Source: Brevibacterium sp. CBA3109 (GTDB taxonomy: Bacteria; Actinomycetota; Actinomycetes; Actinomycetales; Brevibacteriaceae). From it: DNA of 64,000 nt. Under the pieces are notes generated by a model. The model was given only the letters and a program-made list of their open reading frames with translations. It did no database searches and was not told the DNA's origin. Made by a program: the position numbers and the translations under genes. Shown here piece after piece: positions 17,214 to 28,433 of the stretch (position 1 is its first letter; each line of letters starts with the position of its first letter). The stretch is taken from assembly GCF_040256645.1 (NCBI RefSeq), contig NZ_CP158281.1, forward strand, positions 1,302,001 through 1,366,000, read 5' to 3'.

Positions 17214-17573
17214 CTATGAGTTGCGGAGGATTTCGACCTGGTCGGCGACCACTTCGGCAATGAGGGAATCTCGCTGCCCGCTGCTGTGGTACTCGATGAC
17301 TCGCCGATAGAGGACGATGTGCGTGAGCCTGTGCGCGGTGGCCGGAAAGACCCGGCCGAAGGCGGGTTCAGTAGAACTTGCCGGTGGAACAGCATCGATG
17401 GCCAGCACCACCTCGGCGAGCAGTGCCGGTTCCTGCACCCGGAAACGGGCGAACTCCTCGGCCGCGACACGAGCGAAGCTCTCCGCCCGGCGCAGACGCG
17501 CTGGGACGTCGGCTAAGAACAGCGGGGACCGCAGTCCGCGGCCGTGCCGGTCACGATGACGCCTGGTACTCAT
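17214..17573 (-). CDS. Zincin-like metallopeptidase family protein, degenerate active site
   Basis: A 119-residue protein of the small Zincin_1 (DUF1025) type that sits next to DUF3499 in many actinobacteria. Family-like stretches are 'FARVAAEEFARF', 'ITHIVLYRRVIEYHS'-type text near residues 83-94, and a C-terminal helix where other members carry HExGH. Here that helix reads 'IAEVVADQVEIL', so the HExxH zinc-binding motif is absent, as I recall for several actinobacterial members. Peptidase activity is therefore doubtful. Transcribed away from DUF3499; its start region (17573) lies in the divergent promoter area. Confidence 0.72.
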   Translation of the reverse strand: MSTRRHRDRHGRGLRSPLFLADVPARLRRAESFARVAAEEFARFRVQEPALLAEVVLAIDAVPPASSTEPAFGRVFPATAHRLTHIVLYRRVIEYHSSGQRDSLIAEVVADQVEILRNS

Positions 17574-17646
17574 GAGTCAACATTGTACTGACCATACGGC
17601 CCTGGTTAACGGGGACAGGCGGTCCTCGCGTGTAAAGTGGTTGACT

Positions 17647-18042
17647 GTGTCAGCCGTGAGATTGTGTTCAAAAGTCAGCTGCTCGCGCAGTGCCGCAGCC
17701 ACCATGACGTACGTGCACGCTGATGCCTGTGTCGTCATCGGTCCGCTGTCGCGTCGTGCCGAGCCCGGTGCCCATGACCTGTGTGCCGACCATGCCGCAA
17801 AACTGACCCCGCCGGTGGGGTGGCAGCTCATCCGCATTCAAGGTGAGCAGGCGCCGCCCGAGCGAACCCATGACGACCTGTTGGCCATCGCCGACGCTGT
17901 CCGGGAAGCCGCGGGACGACCCGGGGACGGCGCGAGACCAGGTGAGGCAGCATCGCCGTCGACGTCGACGACCGAGAGTCGCGGCGACGGATCGATGCCT
18001 GGCCGCAAACACGGTCACCTGCGCATCATCGGCGATTCATGA
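17647..18042 (+). CDS. DUF3499 family protein
   Basis: Small conserved actinobacterial protein of unknown function (131 residues from this start). The N-terminal half has a paired-cysteine pattern ('RLCSKVSCSR' and 'DLCADHA'), consistent with a small metal-binding fold, and 'ATMTYVHADACVVIGPLS', typical of the family. The C-terminus is polar and variable. GTG 17647 is chosen over the upstream frame opening at 17572 because AAAGTGG lies about six bases before it and homologues begin close to the first Cys; GTG 17656 is an alternative. The 3' end overlaps manB (ATGA), so the two are translated together. Confidence 0.82.
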   Translation: MSAVRLCSKVSCSRSAAATMTYVHADACVVIGPLSRRAEPGAHDLCADHAAKLTPPVGWQLIRIQGEQAPPERTHDDLLAIADAVREAAGRPGDGARPGEAASPSTSTTESRGDGSMPGRKHGHLRIIGDS

Positions 18043-19514
18043 CCGATCCAGGTCGCGGCGCCGATCCCAGTCCCGAACTCGTCGCTGCTCGTGCGACTGC
18101 GCTCGACCCCGCGGTCGGTGCCTATGACATCCGTGGCCGCATCCCCGACCAGCTCGATGCCGACGTCCTCTACGCCCTCGGCTGGGCCACCGCCACTGCC
18201 ATGTCGGAACTCCATTCGACCACCGAGATGGTTCTCGGGCACGATATGCGACCCAGTTCACCCGGCTTCGCCCAGGCCTTCGCCGCAGGCATCGAAGCGG
18301 CCGGACATCGAGCGGTGGTGTTGGGTCTGTGCTCGACCGACCAGCTGTACTTCGCCTCGGGGATCTTCGACCTTCCCGGCGCGATGATCACTGCGAGTCA
18401 CAACCCGGCCGACTACAACGGGATCAAGATCTGCGGCCCACGTGCCGCAGGAGTCAGTCTCGCCTCAGGGCTGGGCCGGATCAAGGAATTGGCTCCGCAG
18501 GCACCCACAGATCACGCCGCTTCGAGCCCCGCACCCGCGGTCCACATCGATGGTGCCGCCGCCGCGGAGATGCGCGAACGCTACGTCGAACGCATCCGAA
18601 CACTGACTCACGTCGACGAGGTCACAGGGCTGAAGGTCGTCGTCGACTGCGGCAACGGCATGGCGGGCAAACTCCTCGGTGAGGTATTCGGCACCGATTC
18701 CGGGTACGCACGGGTGCCGTTCAATGTCATCGGTCTTTTCACCGAACTCGACGGTACCTTCCCCAACCATGAGGCGAATCCGCTGAAACCGGAGAACCTC
18801 CTCGACGTCTCCCGTGCGGTGGTCGATCACGGTGCGGACTTGGGGCTGGCCTTCGATGGGGATGCCGATCGCTGCTTCTTCATCGACGAAACCGGAGCGA
18901 CCATGTCGCCCTCGGCCGTGGGCGCACTCGTCGCCGAACGCGAGATCGCCCGCGCCAAGGCCGCCGGTGTCGCTGAACCGGTGGTCATCCACAATCTCAT
19001 CACCTCACGCAGTGTTCCGGCCACAATCGCAGCCGCCGGCGGGTTGGCGGTCCGTTCGAAGGTCGGGCATTCGGGCATCAAAACACTCATGCGCACCGAG
19101 CATGCCGTCTTTGCCTGCGAACACTCCGCTCACTTCTACTTCGACGAGTTCTACGGTGCGGACTCCGGCATGCTCGCTGCCTGCCACTTGGTTGCCGCCC
19201 TGGCGAAGACCGGGGCACCGGCGTCACGGCTCGTCTCTGACTACGACCTCTACGTCCAATCGGGAGAGATCAACTTCACCGTGGCAGACCCCGACTCAGT
19301 CTTGACCGCCTTCGCCGCGAAGTCCGGTGATTTCCCGGCGAACACGGTCGACGACCTCGACGGGATCGGGCTGCAGGGCGAAGACTGGTGGATCAACCTG
19401 CGCAAGTCGAACACGGAGCCCCTGGTGCGGCTCAATGTCGAAGCCAGCGATCCGCAACGATTGCGCGAACTGACCGCACAGGCCAGTGAATTCGTCGAGG
19501 CTCGAAGGCAATAG
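18039..19514 (+). CDS. manB: phosphomannomutase / phosphoglucomutase
   Basis: Alpha-D-phosphohexomutase converting mannose-6-phosphate to mannose-1-phosphate for GDP-mannose synthesis. The 491 residues contain the phosphoserine loop '[11 protein letters not shown]' (Ser120), the Mg2+ loop 'DGDADRC' (~residues 272-278), 'CEHSAHFYF' (sugar-binding loop) and C-terminal '[15 protein letters not shown]' (phosphate-binding loop), in the standard four-domain order. The ATG overlaps the DUF3499 stop. With ManA at 6491 it completes the two steps from fructose-6-phosphate; no GDP-mannose pyrophosphorylase is in the window. Confidence 0.95.
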   Translation: MTDPGRGADPSPELVAARATALDPAVGAYDIRGRIPDQLDADVLYALGWATATAMSELHSTTEMVLGHDMRPSSPGFAQAFAAGIEAAGHRAVVLGLCSTDQLYFASGIFDLPGAMITASHNPADYNGIKICGPRAAGVSLASGLGRIKELAPQAPTDHAASSPAPAVHIDGAAAAEMRERYVERIRTLTHVDEVTGLKVVVDCGNGMAGKLLGEVFGTDSGYARVPFNVIGLFTELDGTFPNHEANPLKPENLLDVSRAVVDHGADLGLAFDGDADRCFFIDETGATMSPSAVGALVAEREIARAKAAGVAEPVVIHNLITSRSVPATIAAAGGLAVRSKVGHSGIKTLMRTEHAVFACEHSAHFYFDEFYGADSGMLAACHLVAALAKTGAPASRLVSDYDLYVQSGEINFTVADPDSVLTAFAAKSGDFPANTVDDLDGIGLQGEDWWINLRKSNTEPLVRLNVEASDPQRLRELTAQASEFVEARRQ

Positions 19515-19558
19515 ACTCGACTCAGACGACAACAGTTTCCGTTCCCGATGGAGGTATT

Positions 19559-21019
19559 GTGCTCGAATCCACCGATTTCAAGGTTGCCGATCTGAGCCTG
19601 GCCGAGGCCGGCCGGCACCAGATCCGACTGGCCGAACGCGAGATGCCAGGGCTCATCGCTCTGCGTGAAGAATTCGGTCAGAGCAAGCCGCTGACCGGGG
19701 CCCGCATCGCCGGCAGCCTGCACATGACGGTGCAGACGGCGGTGCTCATCGAGACCCTCGTCGCCCTCGGGGCACAGGTGCGTTGGGCCAGCTGCAACAT
19801 CTTCTCCACTCAGGACGAGGCGGCTGCCGCAGTCGTCGTCGGCACCGGCAGTGTCGACGCCCCGGCCGGTGTGCCGGTCTTTGCCTGGAAGGGTGAGACC
19901 CTCGAAGAGTACTGGTGGGCCGCAGACAAGATCTTCGACTTCGCGCAGGGCGCGAACCTCATCCTCGACGACGGCGGCGACGCCACCATGTACGTTCTCA
20001 AGGGTGCCCAGGCCGAACTCGACGGGGGAGTCCCCGCCGCGGGTGAGGACGCCCCGGAGGAATTCAAGGTCCTTCTGGCACAGGTGCAGAAATCGCTTGA
20101 GGCCTCACCTGGCCGCTTCGGTCGCATGGCTGCCAGCATCAAGGGCGTCAGCGAGGAGACCACAACGGGAGTCAATCGCCTCTACCGTCTGGCCGAGGAG
20201 GGGAACCTTCCATTCCCCGCCATCAACGTCAATGATTCGGTGACGAAATCGAAGTTCGACAACCGCTACGGCATTCGCCACTCCTTGCCCGATGGCCTCA
20301 ACCGTGCCACCGATGTCCTCATCGGCGGCAAGATCGCCGTCGTCGTCGGCTACGGTGACGTCGGTAAGGGAGCCGCCGAGGCACTGCGCGGTCAGGGTGC
20401 CAGGGTCATTGTCACCGAGATCGACCCGATCTGTGCTCTGCAGGCGACGATGGACGGCTACCAGGTCGAACACCTCGACACTGTGGCACCAACCGCTGAC
20501 ATCATCATCACGACCACCGGCAACACGCGTGTGGTCGGAGTCGAGGTGCTCCGCAGCCTCAAGCCCGGGGCGATCATCGGCAACGTCGGGCACTTCGACG
20601 ATGAGATCGATCTGGCCGGGTTGGCCAAGATCCCCGGAGTCTCAAAGGTCGAGATCAAGCCCCAGGTCCACGAGTGGCGCGTGCCCGTCCCTGCCGGCAT
20701 GGGGCTGGACCGCGATCAGACGGACTTCCTTGTCCTCTCCGAAGGCCGCCTGCTCAATCTGGGCAACGCGACCGGTCACCCCTCGTTCGTGATGAGCGCC
20801 TCGTTCGCCAATCAGGTGCTCGCCCAGATCGAACTCTGGGTCAGCCCCGATCGCTACGACAACGATGTGCACCGTCTGGCGAAGGAACTCGACGAGAAGG
20901 TCGCGCGCCTCCACCTGCCTGCACTCGGAGCGAACTTGTCCCAGCTGTCGAAGGAACAAGCCGAATACATCGGAGTCGACGTCGCCGGACCCTACAAGCC
21001 CGAGCACTACCGGTACTGA
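19559..21019 (+). CDS. ahcY: adenosylhomocysteinase
   Basis: Cytosolic NAD-dependent enzyme splitting S-adenosylhomocysteine into adenosine and homocysteine, removing the inhibitor of methyltransferases. 486 residues; seen are '[15 protein letters not shown]', '[13 protein letters not shown]', '[11 protein letters not shown]', the Rossmann loop 'GYGDVGKG', '[13 protein letters not shown]' and the C-terminal 'KPEHYRY' that reaches into the partner subunit's NAD site. GTG 19559 has GGAGG five bases upstream (19550-19554). It follows manB by 44 bases in the same direction and may be co-transcribed. The mycobacterial homologue is called sahH and lies in the same neighbourhood. Confidence 0.97.
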   Translation: MLESTDFKVADLSLAEAGRHQIRLAEREMPGLIALREEFGQSKPLTGARIAGSLHMTVQTAVLIETLVALGAQVRWASCNIFSTQDEAAAAVVVGTGSVDAPAGVPVFAWKGETLEEYWWAADKIFDFAQGANLILDDGGDATMYVLKGAQAELDGGVPAAGEDAPEEFKVLLAQVQKSLEASPGRFGRMAASIKGVSEETTTGVNRLYRLAEEGNLPFPAINVNDSVTKSKFDNRYGIRHSLPDGLNRATDVLIGGKIAVVVGYGDVGKGAAEALRGQGARVIVTEIDPICALQATMDGYQVEHLDTVAPTADIIITTTGNTRVVGVEVLRSLKPGAIIGNVGHFDDEIDLAGLAKIPGVSKVEIKPQVHEWRVPVPAGMGLDRDQTDFLVLSEGRLLNLGNATGHPSFVMSASFANQVLAQIELWVSPDRYDNDVHRLAKELDEKVARLHLPALGANLSQLSKEQAEYIGVDVAGPYKPEHYRY

Positions 21020-21046
21020 GGGACTGATGAGGCACTGAGTCGAACC

Positions 21047-21081
21047 TGAGCCTGTGGAGCCCTAGCGGCTCTGCAGGCTCA
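21047..21081. terminator. hairpin between ahcY and the RDD-family gene (bidirectional)
   Basis: Nested stem TGAGCCTG / CAGGCTCA with inner GAGCC / GGCTC. It lies between convergent genes and overlaps the last codons of the minus-strand RDD gene. No T tract on either side, so termination strength is uncertain. Confidence 0.45.
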
Positions 21082-21886
21082 GTCCATGCGGGAGAGAGTT
21101 GACTCCTGCACGGAAGGTTTGAGACTGCTCGCTGCGGCGCTGCTGCTTCGCGAACTCTGCGGACCGTTGCCGGTGGATGACCGCTGACAGGAACTGTTCG
21201 GGCATCGTCCCCTCCGGCGGTGCCGGTGCGACATAGGGGTTGAGCTCGGTGGCGAGTTCCTTCGCCCGCTCCCAGCGCGAATCTCGGCCCAGATTCTCCG
21301 ACATCGACAGGAACTGCACAACCCGTCGGTGGAGTCCGGCAGGAAGCGTGGCGATGTCGGTCTCTGCCAGCCAATTCTGCAGGTGCGGTGAGACATGCGT
21401 GCGGACCGGTTGGGGTGGGGCGCTGCGTTCGCTGACGGCCATGGTCCCGGCCATGTAGTCGCCGAGGCGCTTGGACTGTGGCGAGACCAGACCTGAAAGG
21501 GCAGCCAGTCCGCCGCCGGTCGATAGGATCTCGAAGGGCCAGAGGATGGCGCGGATGAACGAATGCCTGGCCCGCACGGCACCACCGTCGTCGCGGACGA
21601 CTCGCAGGCCGAGGATGAGCTTGCCGATCGAGCGGCCGTGGGTGAGGACTTCGATGACCATGGGCAGGAGCACGAACACCGAGATGCTCATGATGGTCAA
21701 AACCGATGTCAGCAGTAAATCATTGACGTCGAGGACCCGCAGCAGGAACCAGAACATGGCGATGATGAGCCCGATGTTGACGATCGTGTAGACGATGTAG
21801 TCGATGAGGCAGCTCAACGCGCGTGCAGCCAGGGCCGCAGGTTGGATGCTCAGCTCGACGGCTTCACCCGTCACCAAAGTACTCAC
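21062..21886 (-). CDS. RDD family membrane protein
   Basis: 274-residue membrane protein. The N-terminal RDD domain (~residues 10-150) has three hydrophobic segments and the family signatures: 'AARALSCLIDYIVY' (Arg/Asp), 'GRSIGKLILGLRVVRDDGG', and 'KRLGDYMAGTMAV'. The C-terminal ~110 residues are soluble and basic. RDD proteins are proposed transporters or membrane adaptors; function here is unknown. GTG 21886 has an AGGAT about eight bases upstream. It sits divergent from the SpoIIM-like gene, a pairing common near MoxR/DUF58 clusters. Confidence 0.9.
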   Translation of the reverse strand: MSTLVTGEAVELSIQPAALAARALSCLIDYIVYTIVNIGLIIAMFWFLLRVLDVNDLLLTSVLTIMSISVFVLLPMVIEVLTHGRSIGKLILGLRVVRDDGGAVRARHSFIRAILWPFEILSTGGGLAALSGLVSPQSKRLGDYMAGTMAVSERSAPPQPVRTHVSPHLQNWLAETDIATLPAGLHRRVVQFLSMSENLGRDSRWERAKELATELNPYVAPAPPEGTMPEQFLSAVIHRQRSAEFAKQQRRSEQSQTFRAGVNSLPHGLSLQSR

Positions 21887-21979
21887 AAATCCATCCTGTC
21901 ATAATTGGCACCCCCACTTCACAGCGGATCGCCTGGGACACACATTCTGGTCGGTGGAGCTCTCAGATAGGGTTGAACC

Positions 21980-22978
21980 ATGGACCCGAATCTGCTGGCC
22001 GAACTGCACGGCGACAAGTGGCGAGAGCTGTCCATGCTGGCGAAGAAGAACTCGCTGAACCCGGCCCAGACCCACAGATTCCTCGACCTCTATCGAGATG
22101 CGTCGAAGGACTTGTCACGGATCATGACGGTGGCTCCTGACTCTCTGGAGGCTGCGCGGCTGTCGGCGATAGTCCATCGTTCACGCAACCATCTCTCGGC
22201 AGTTCCCGCCGGCGGGCTGTCTGGCTTCTCTCGTTTCTTCGTGATCAGCCTGCCGCTGTCGATCTACCGGCTGAGGTGGGACTTCCTCATCGTCGCCGCG
22301 TGCTTCCTGGCAGTGGCGAGCCTGGCCGGGATCTGGGCGGGCATGCACCCGGAGGTCCTCGAGACCTTCGGCGACCACTCCTTCCGCAAACAGTTTGCCG
22401 AACATGATTTCGTCGACTACTACAAGGAGAATCCGAACGGGTTCTTCGCCGTGGGCGTGTGGACGAACAACGCGTGGATCGCGGTGCAGTTCGTGCTCTT
22501 GGGCATTACCGGAGTCTTCGTCGTCTCCGGGCTGTTCTCCAACGCGGTCAACGTGGGCTTCTCCGGCGCGATGATGTTCGAGTTCGACCGCGGTTCGGAC
22601 TTCTTCTGGTACATCCTTCCGCACGGAATCCCCGAGATCAGCTGCATCATCCTCGCAGCAGCAGCGGGTCTGAGACTGTTCTTCGCCTGGGTGGTGCCGG
22701 GACCGCAGCTGCGGCGGAACAAACTCGCCTCGGAGGCCAGGTCGCTGCTGACCGTTGCCGGTGGGCTGGTCATCATGTTGTTCATCTCGGGACTCATCGA
22801 AGGATTCGTCACCCCCAACCCGATTCCGCCGACACTCAAGATCGCCATCGGCGTTCTCTACACTGCCGCGGTCATCGCCTACGCGTGGTACTTCGGAAAG
22901 CGTGCCGCCAGAGCCGGGCTCAGTGCCGATCTCGACGAACACCAAGCCGGCTACTCGATCCTCGCCACAGACCGGTGA
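21980..22978 (+). CDS. SpoIIM-like (stage II sporulation protein M family) membrane protein
   Basis: 332-residue integral membrane protein with a soluble N-terminal ~95 residues and about five membrane segments. The family signature 'HGIPEISCIILAAAAGLRL' is present (around residues 213-233). In non-sporulating actinobacteria this family is found with RDD and MoxR/DUF58/DUF4129 genes, and its molecular function is unknown. It is convergent with DUF58, 31 bases from that gene's end. There is no evidence for endospore genes in this window. Confidence 0.88.
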   Translation: MDPNLLAELHGDKWRELSMLAKKNSLNPAQTHRFLDLYRDASKDLSRIMTVAPDSLEAARLSAIVHRSRNHLSAVPAGGLSGFSRFFVISLPLSIYRLRWDFLIVAACFLAVASLAGIWAGMHPEVLETFGDHSFRKQFAEHDFVDYYKENPNGFFAVGVWTNNAWIAVQFVLLGITGVFVVSGLFSNAVNVGFSGAMMFEFDRGSDFFWYILPHGIPEISCIILAAAAGLRLFFAWVVPGPQLRRNKLASEARSLLTVAGGLVIMLFISGLIEGFVTPNPIPPTLKIAIGVLYTAAVIAYAWYFGKRAARAGLSADLDEHQAGYSILATDR

Positions 22979-23009
22979 CCGGCAGAACCTCCACCGCTGT
23001 GTGAGGGCA

Positions 23010-24296
23010 CTAAAGCTTGCCCGTGGCCTTGAGGTTGATGTAGAGATCGGCCAGTGCACCAGGCAGGTCATCGGGGCCGGCTTCGACGGACTGGACACCG
23101 GCTCCACGCAGACGAGTCTGCAGGGACTTCGACGTCAGCAGCTCCGATTCTGCAGCGGCGGCCGTGAAGATCTCATCTGGGCTCTCGCGCTTCGCCGTCA
23201 GTTCGCTCAGGCCAGGGTCCTCCACCGAAGCCAGCACCACCCGGTGACGGGCCAACAGTGTCGGCAGAACCGGCAGGATCTCATCAGAGACGCTGCCCTC
23301 ATCCAAAGCGGTGACGAGGACGACGAGGGCATGCTGGCGTGAGGTGGCCAGAACGGTCGACGAGATCTGCTCCCAGTCGGCATCGTAGAGTTCCGGGTGG
23401 ACCGTTGTCAGTGCCACAGACAGGTCATGGACTGGATCCTTCGAACGATGGCTCGAGGCGATTGCGCGGATACGTGCATCGGCGACGATGACATCGACCC
23501 GGTCTCCTGCTCCAGAGGCCAGAGCAGTCAACAGCAGAGCAGACTCCAGGGCAGCATCGAAGATCGTGCCGTCTCTGCACCGTCGCGCAGCCAGCCTCGA
23601 GGAATCGACGACGATGACGACCCTGCGGTCACGCTCGGGTCGCCAGGTCTTGACGACCAGATCCTGGGCGCGGGCACTGGCACGCCAGTCGATTGAGCGC
23701 ACATCATCACCATCGACGTAGTCGCGCAGGGAATCGAACTCCGTGCCCATACCGCGGATCATCACGGCAGATCGGCCGTCGAGTTCACGCAGCTTCTGGG
23801 TCTTCGACGGAAGTTCGCGTCGGGAGATGAACGGGGGCAGGACCCGCACGATCGCCGGCACATCGAAGCTCTTCTGTCGGGCGATGAACCCGAGGACGCT
23901 GCGGGAGCGGATGGTGACCTTGTCCGCGTGCAGGGCGCCGCGGCGCACGGGGAGAAGCTGTGTGACCACCCGTGTGTTCTCGCCTGGGGGCAGGTCGAAA
24001 TGTGAGCGGGTGTTCTTGGCTCCTGCACTGGGTGACCAAGCATCACGAACCGCGATGCGCAGACGTTTGGGGGACTCGTTGACCAGGGTGAGTGTGCAGT
24101 TGGTGGGGTCACCCAGCCGGACCATCGGTCCTGGTGTGCGCTGCAGGGAGACCAACCTCGGCGGGGGAACGAGGAAGAAGTCGAACAGTGCGATGACGAC
24201 GATGACGCCGGCCACGATCAGTGCACTCGTCCACCCCGGCACGAGCATGACGGGAACGAGCCCGAGCAGGGCCAGCAGGAGCAGTCGGGTGGTCAT
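23010..24296 (-). CDS. DUF58 domain-containing protein
   Basis: 428 residues: two N-terminal membrane helices (~5-40), then a beta region and a von Willebrand A-like domain. The DUF58 signature is around residues 190-215 ('GDDVRSIDWRASARAQDLVV'), followed by 'IVVDSSRLAARR', the MIDAS-like start. DUF58 proteins pair with MoxR ATPases, which are thought to act as chaperones inserting metals or assembling complexes. It starts immediately after the MoxR stop (TGAATG, no gap), so it is translationally coupled. Last gene of the five-gene operon. Confidence 0.92.
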   Translation of the reverse strand: MTTRLLLLALLGLVPVMLVPGWTSALIVAGVIVVIALFDFFLVPPPRLVSLQRTPGPMVRLGDPTNCTLTLVNESPKRLRIAVRDAWSPSAGAKNTRSHFDLPPGENTRVVTQLLPVRRGALHADKVTIRSRSVLGFIARQKSFDVPAIVRVLPPFISRRELPSKTQKLRELDGRSAVMIRGMGTEFDSLRDYVDGDDVRSIDWRASARAQDLVVKTWRPERDRRVVIVVDSSRLAARRCRDGTIFDAALESALLLTALASGAGDRVDVIVADARIRAIASSHRSKDPVHDLSVALTTVHPELYDADWEQISSTVLATSRQHALVVLVTALDEGSVSDEILPVLPTLLARHRVVLASVEDPGLSELTAKRESPDEIFTAAAAESELLTSKSLQTRLRGAGVQSVEAGPDDLPGALADLYINLKATGKL

Positions 24297-25330
<1,034 letters not shown>

Positions 25331-25334
<4 letters not shown>

Positions 25335-26596
25335 GAGATCTCACTTTCGATGAGGGTGAGCAGATGGACGATTTTCTGCAGCTCTGAGTCGGTGCGGGGC
25401 GTGGCCGAGGAGAAGACCCATTCGACTTGGGCCGGGTCGCGGCCTGTCGCGTTCGCGATGCCGGCGATGATGTCGCGATGGCCGGCTTCGGGACTCAGAG
25501 CCAACCGTTTCGCAATGCGCAGCATGGCGCCCGTACGCAGGGTGTGCAGGGCCCCGGTCCGGTCGTGGCTGCGCGCGGCCAGCGCCGCCCGGCCGTGCAC
25601 CGTCTCCACCGCCGGAACGATGACCGGCAGTCGTTCGATCGCCAGGGGACCGAATCTGCGGCCGAGGATGAGCAGGAGGATGAAGACGCACGGAACCAGC
25701 CACAGGGCTCCGGCGATGAACCAGCTGGGCACATAGTCCAGAGTCGACGGGGGCGACTCGAACTCACCGGACTCGGTGGGGTAGTAGACGACAAGGTGGT
25801 CGGTCTGCGACAGCTGGGAGAGCACCAGTGCGGCATGGCCCTCGTCATCGATGCCGGCGTTGGTCACCCAGTCGGGATTGCCCAGGACGGTGACGGGGAA
25901 GCCTCCCTTGCCTCCGTGTCCCTCATCGACGATGAGCTGGCCATGCGCCGACGCGGGGGTGACTTCGCCGCCGTCGATCTGTGTGACGCCGGGGCCGGTG
26001 AATGGATAGCAGGTGCTCAGGTCCTCGGTGCCTTTCCGGGCCTCGGCATACTCCGTATCGCCGGTCTCAACCGAGCCGGCAGCCTGGGCGGCTGGCACAT
26101 CGCAATCAGGCTGTGAGATCTTCTCCGGTGTCGCCAGGGGACTGACGCTGTCATCGACCGTGATGCGGTCGGTGAAGCCCTGGACCGTGTAGCCGGGATC
26201 GATGAGCGCCAGCCGGTTGTCGTTGGCAGCGAGCTGAGACCGAAAGCCGTCGATGTCGCCCTGCGAGAGCAGGTCGGCCTTCGTCGGAATCAGGAGTGTC
26301 GTCTCCGGCTGTCCGGAGGCCTGGTGAGCCGTGTCGAAATCCTCGGTGGTGGTGACGTCGACCCCGTGGTCGCGCAGTGTTTCGACCATGGCCTTCGTGC
26401 CATCGCGAGCAGTGGAATCGTAATGCAGCGGCAGCTGGGACCCACGGTCAGAGGTCATCAGCATCGTCGCGATCACGGTGATGAGGATGACGACGGCCGC
26501 GACGATCCACACCCCAGCCGATCTCAGCCGAGCGGTCACTGGGACCGCCGCGCTGGCGCGAGTGCCTCTGGTGGCGACGTCGATGAGGGCGCTCAT
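25331..26596 (-). CDS. DUF4350 domain-containing membrane protein
   Basis: 421 residues; one N-terminal membrane helix (~30-50), an exported domain (~60-290, DUF4350, related to class I glutamine-amidotransferase-like folds), a second membrane helix (~295-315) and a cytoplasmic tail. Such proteins are regular partners of MoxR and DUF58. The ATG overlaps the DUF4129 stop and its own stop overlaps the MoxR start. No enzymatic residues can be named with confidence. Confidence 0.83.
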
Positions 26597-27249
26597 GATG
26601 CCACCGCCGATCGATGCCGTGGAGTCAGGGCACTCAGGCTCTCATCAAGTGCAAGGAACTCGCTATAAGTCGCATTCAGTGAAGCAGTCGAGGTCTGGGC
26701 CGGGTCCGCACCGAAGAGGAGGTCGTTGAAGGCGTTGGCAACCCGGGCCAGTTCCTGCCGATGCTCGGGCAGTTCGCCTCCGGCAGTGCGGCTGAGCTCG
26801 CTGGCCGTCGACGCCGAATCGAGTGTGATGACCTGCTTCTGGGAGAGCACTGCGAAGATGGCACGTGCGGAATCGATGACCGCGGTCATCATGTCGCCGC
26901 GCTCGGCGGCGGCTAGCGCACTGTCCCTCCAGGGGCCGGGCTCTGGCGAGGCGACGACAGGGTCGAAGGCCGACAGAGGCAGAGAAGTCTTCCTCAGCCC
27001 GACTCGGCGGACCCGCCAGATGATGAGTCCGACAATGGCAGCCAGTGCCACGACGACGATGAGAATCAGCCAGGGAGAGTTGCCTTGAAGTGCGCTGGAG
27101 ACGATCGAGTCCCAGATGTTGCTCAGCCATTGTCCGAGCTGCTCCAGAGGGGTGAGGTCTGTGTCCGAGTACTCCTTCTTCGACAGCTCGCCTTCGACCC
27201 ATTCCCGGCCGGTTTCACGATCGATCGTCGAACTGCCAAGCATGCTCAT
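26593..27249 (-). CDS. DUF4129 domain-containing protein
   Basis: 218 residues with one membrane helix (~residues 58-80, 'LILIVVVALAAIVGLIIWRV') and a C-terminal helical DUF4129 domain (~125-205, 'ASTASELSRTAGGELPEHRQEL', 'FNDLLFGADP'). DUF4129 is often the C-terminal domain of transglutaminase-like proteins in MoxR clusters; here it stands alone without the transglutaminase core. Coupled by four-base overlaps on both sides. Confidence 0.85.
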   Translation of the reverse strand: MSMLGSSTIDRETGREWVEGELSKKEYSDTDLTPLEQLGQWLSNIWDSIVSSALQGNSPWLILIVVVALAAIVGLIIWRVRRVGLRKTSLPLSAFDPVVASPEPGPWRDSALAAAERGDMMTAVIDSARAIFAVLSQKQVITLDSASTASELSRTAGGELPEHRQELARVANAFNDLLFGADPAQTSTASLNATYSEFLALDESLSALTPRHRSAVAS

Positions 27250-28301
27250 GCAGTGCCCTCCTCACGGCGGATGAGGACCAGGTCGAACCCTTCGGAGCGC
27301 ATGCGCTGGTCAAAGTAGCAGACGCAGACGAGGCACGAGAAATAGGCGAAGAGAACTGCCGATGACACCGTCGTCAGAAGCAGGAGAATCGCTCCGGCGA
27401 TGACGAGGATGACCGTCATCGATGACGAACCGGCAGCCGCGGTGCCGATGGCGATTGCGGCGACGACGGTGACGACTGTGACGAGGGGGGTGATGACGAG
27501 CTGCACCAGCTGGGTGGACAGGAAATATCCGAGGCCCAACTGTCCGAAGGTACGCCAGAATCCGCTGCCGGTCAGCTTCCAGGAGCGTCTCAGGGCGGCT
27601 CGCACTCCTAACCTTTCGACGGCGATTGCGGAGCCGGTGAAGGCGAACCGCAGATTGAGCCAGATCAAGGCGCACAGCCAGAGTCCCAGCGCGAGAAAAG
27701 CGGTGACGATCGCGAGGCCCGTGTTGTCGAACAGTGCAAACAGAAGAGAGGGCAGCCCGAGCAGAATGAGCAGGCCCAGATTGATGGCGCCCAGGAGCAG
27801 GGCAGCCAGAATCAGTGACCAGCGGCGCCCGCGCAGAGATCTCCACGAGTGCGTCAGAGTGGTCTTACGTGCCCCGAACGAGCTCTCGGCACCGCTGGCG
27901 GCAAGTCCGGCAAGGAAATGAGCGACGCCGAGGCTGAGCAGGCTGATCGCAAACGACCCCATCTGTGCGAGCAGGAAGAACCCGGACATCGCATCGTCAT
28001 TGCTGACGAGGTCGTTGAGGAAGGGCAGGAACTCAAGGACGGCGAAGGTACCGACCGCGGTGAGGACGAGAGTCCAAAGCGTGAACACGATGAGGGCCGC
28101 ACCGATGGTGAGCCCGGGGACGAAACGCAGCAGTCGGAAGCCGGAATCGAGCACCTCGAAGAAGGTCAGTGGCCGCTTGGCCAGGACTCCACGCGGGGAA
28201 GGCGGGTGCCATTCGTGATGCGTCGGGCCCTGATCTCGTCGCTGCCACTGACCGGTCTGCCAGTCGACCTCGGAGGTCCACGCATTCGATCGTCCCATCA
28301 C
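27246..28301 (-). CDS. polytopic membrane protein heading the MoxR operon
   Basis: 351-residue protein with a soluble N-terminal ~50 residues and about six hydrophobic segments, resembling the membrane domain found in glycerophosphodiester phosphodiesterases (GPDPase_memb-like), without any catalytic phosphodiesterase domain. It is the first gene of the operon with DUF4129, DUF4350, MoxR and DUF58. GTG 28301 with AGGA upstream or the next-codon ATG could be the start. Divergent from mtrA with a 132-base shared promoter region. Confidence 0.75.
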   Translation of the reverse strand: MMGRSNAWTSEVDWQTGQWQRRDQGPTHHEWHPPSPRGVLAKRPLTFFEVLDSGFRLLRFVPGLTIGAALIVFTLWTLVLTAVGTFAVLEFLPFLNDLVSNDDAMSGFFLLAQMGSFAISLLSLGVAHFLAGLAASGAESSFGARKTTLTHSWRSLRGRRWSLILAALLLGAINLGLLILLGLPSLLFALFDNTGLAIVTAFLALGLWLCALIWLNLRFAFTGSAIAVERLGVRAALRRSWKLTGSGFWRTFGQLGLGYFLSTQLVQLVITPLVTVVTVVAAIAIGTAAAGSSSMTVILVIAGAILLLLTTVSSAVLFAYFSCLVCVCYFDQRMRSEGFDLVLIRREEGTA

Positions 28302-28433
28302 CGGACAATCCTGCCATGATTTTCAGCCCACCGCCGAGTCGAACCGCCCCTGAAGCCGAGTTCACAACGTCTGCATTCACGGGAGGGGGTGTCGAGGTCG
28401 AAAGATGGGACGCTCATAAGCGACAATGGAAAG

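Noticed and set aside
21980-22978. Sporulation gene
   Set aside because: The SpoIIM family is widespread in non-sporulating actinobacteria, and no other sporulation genes are nearby.
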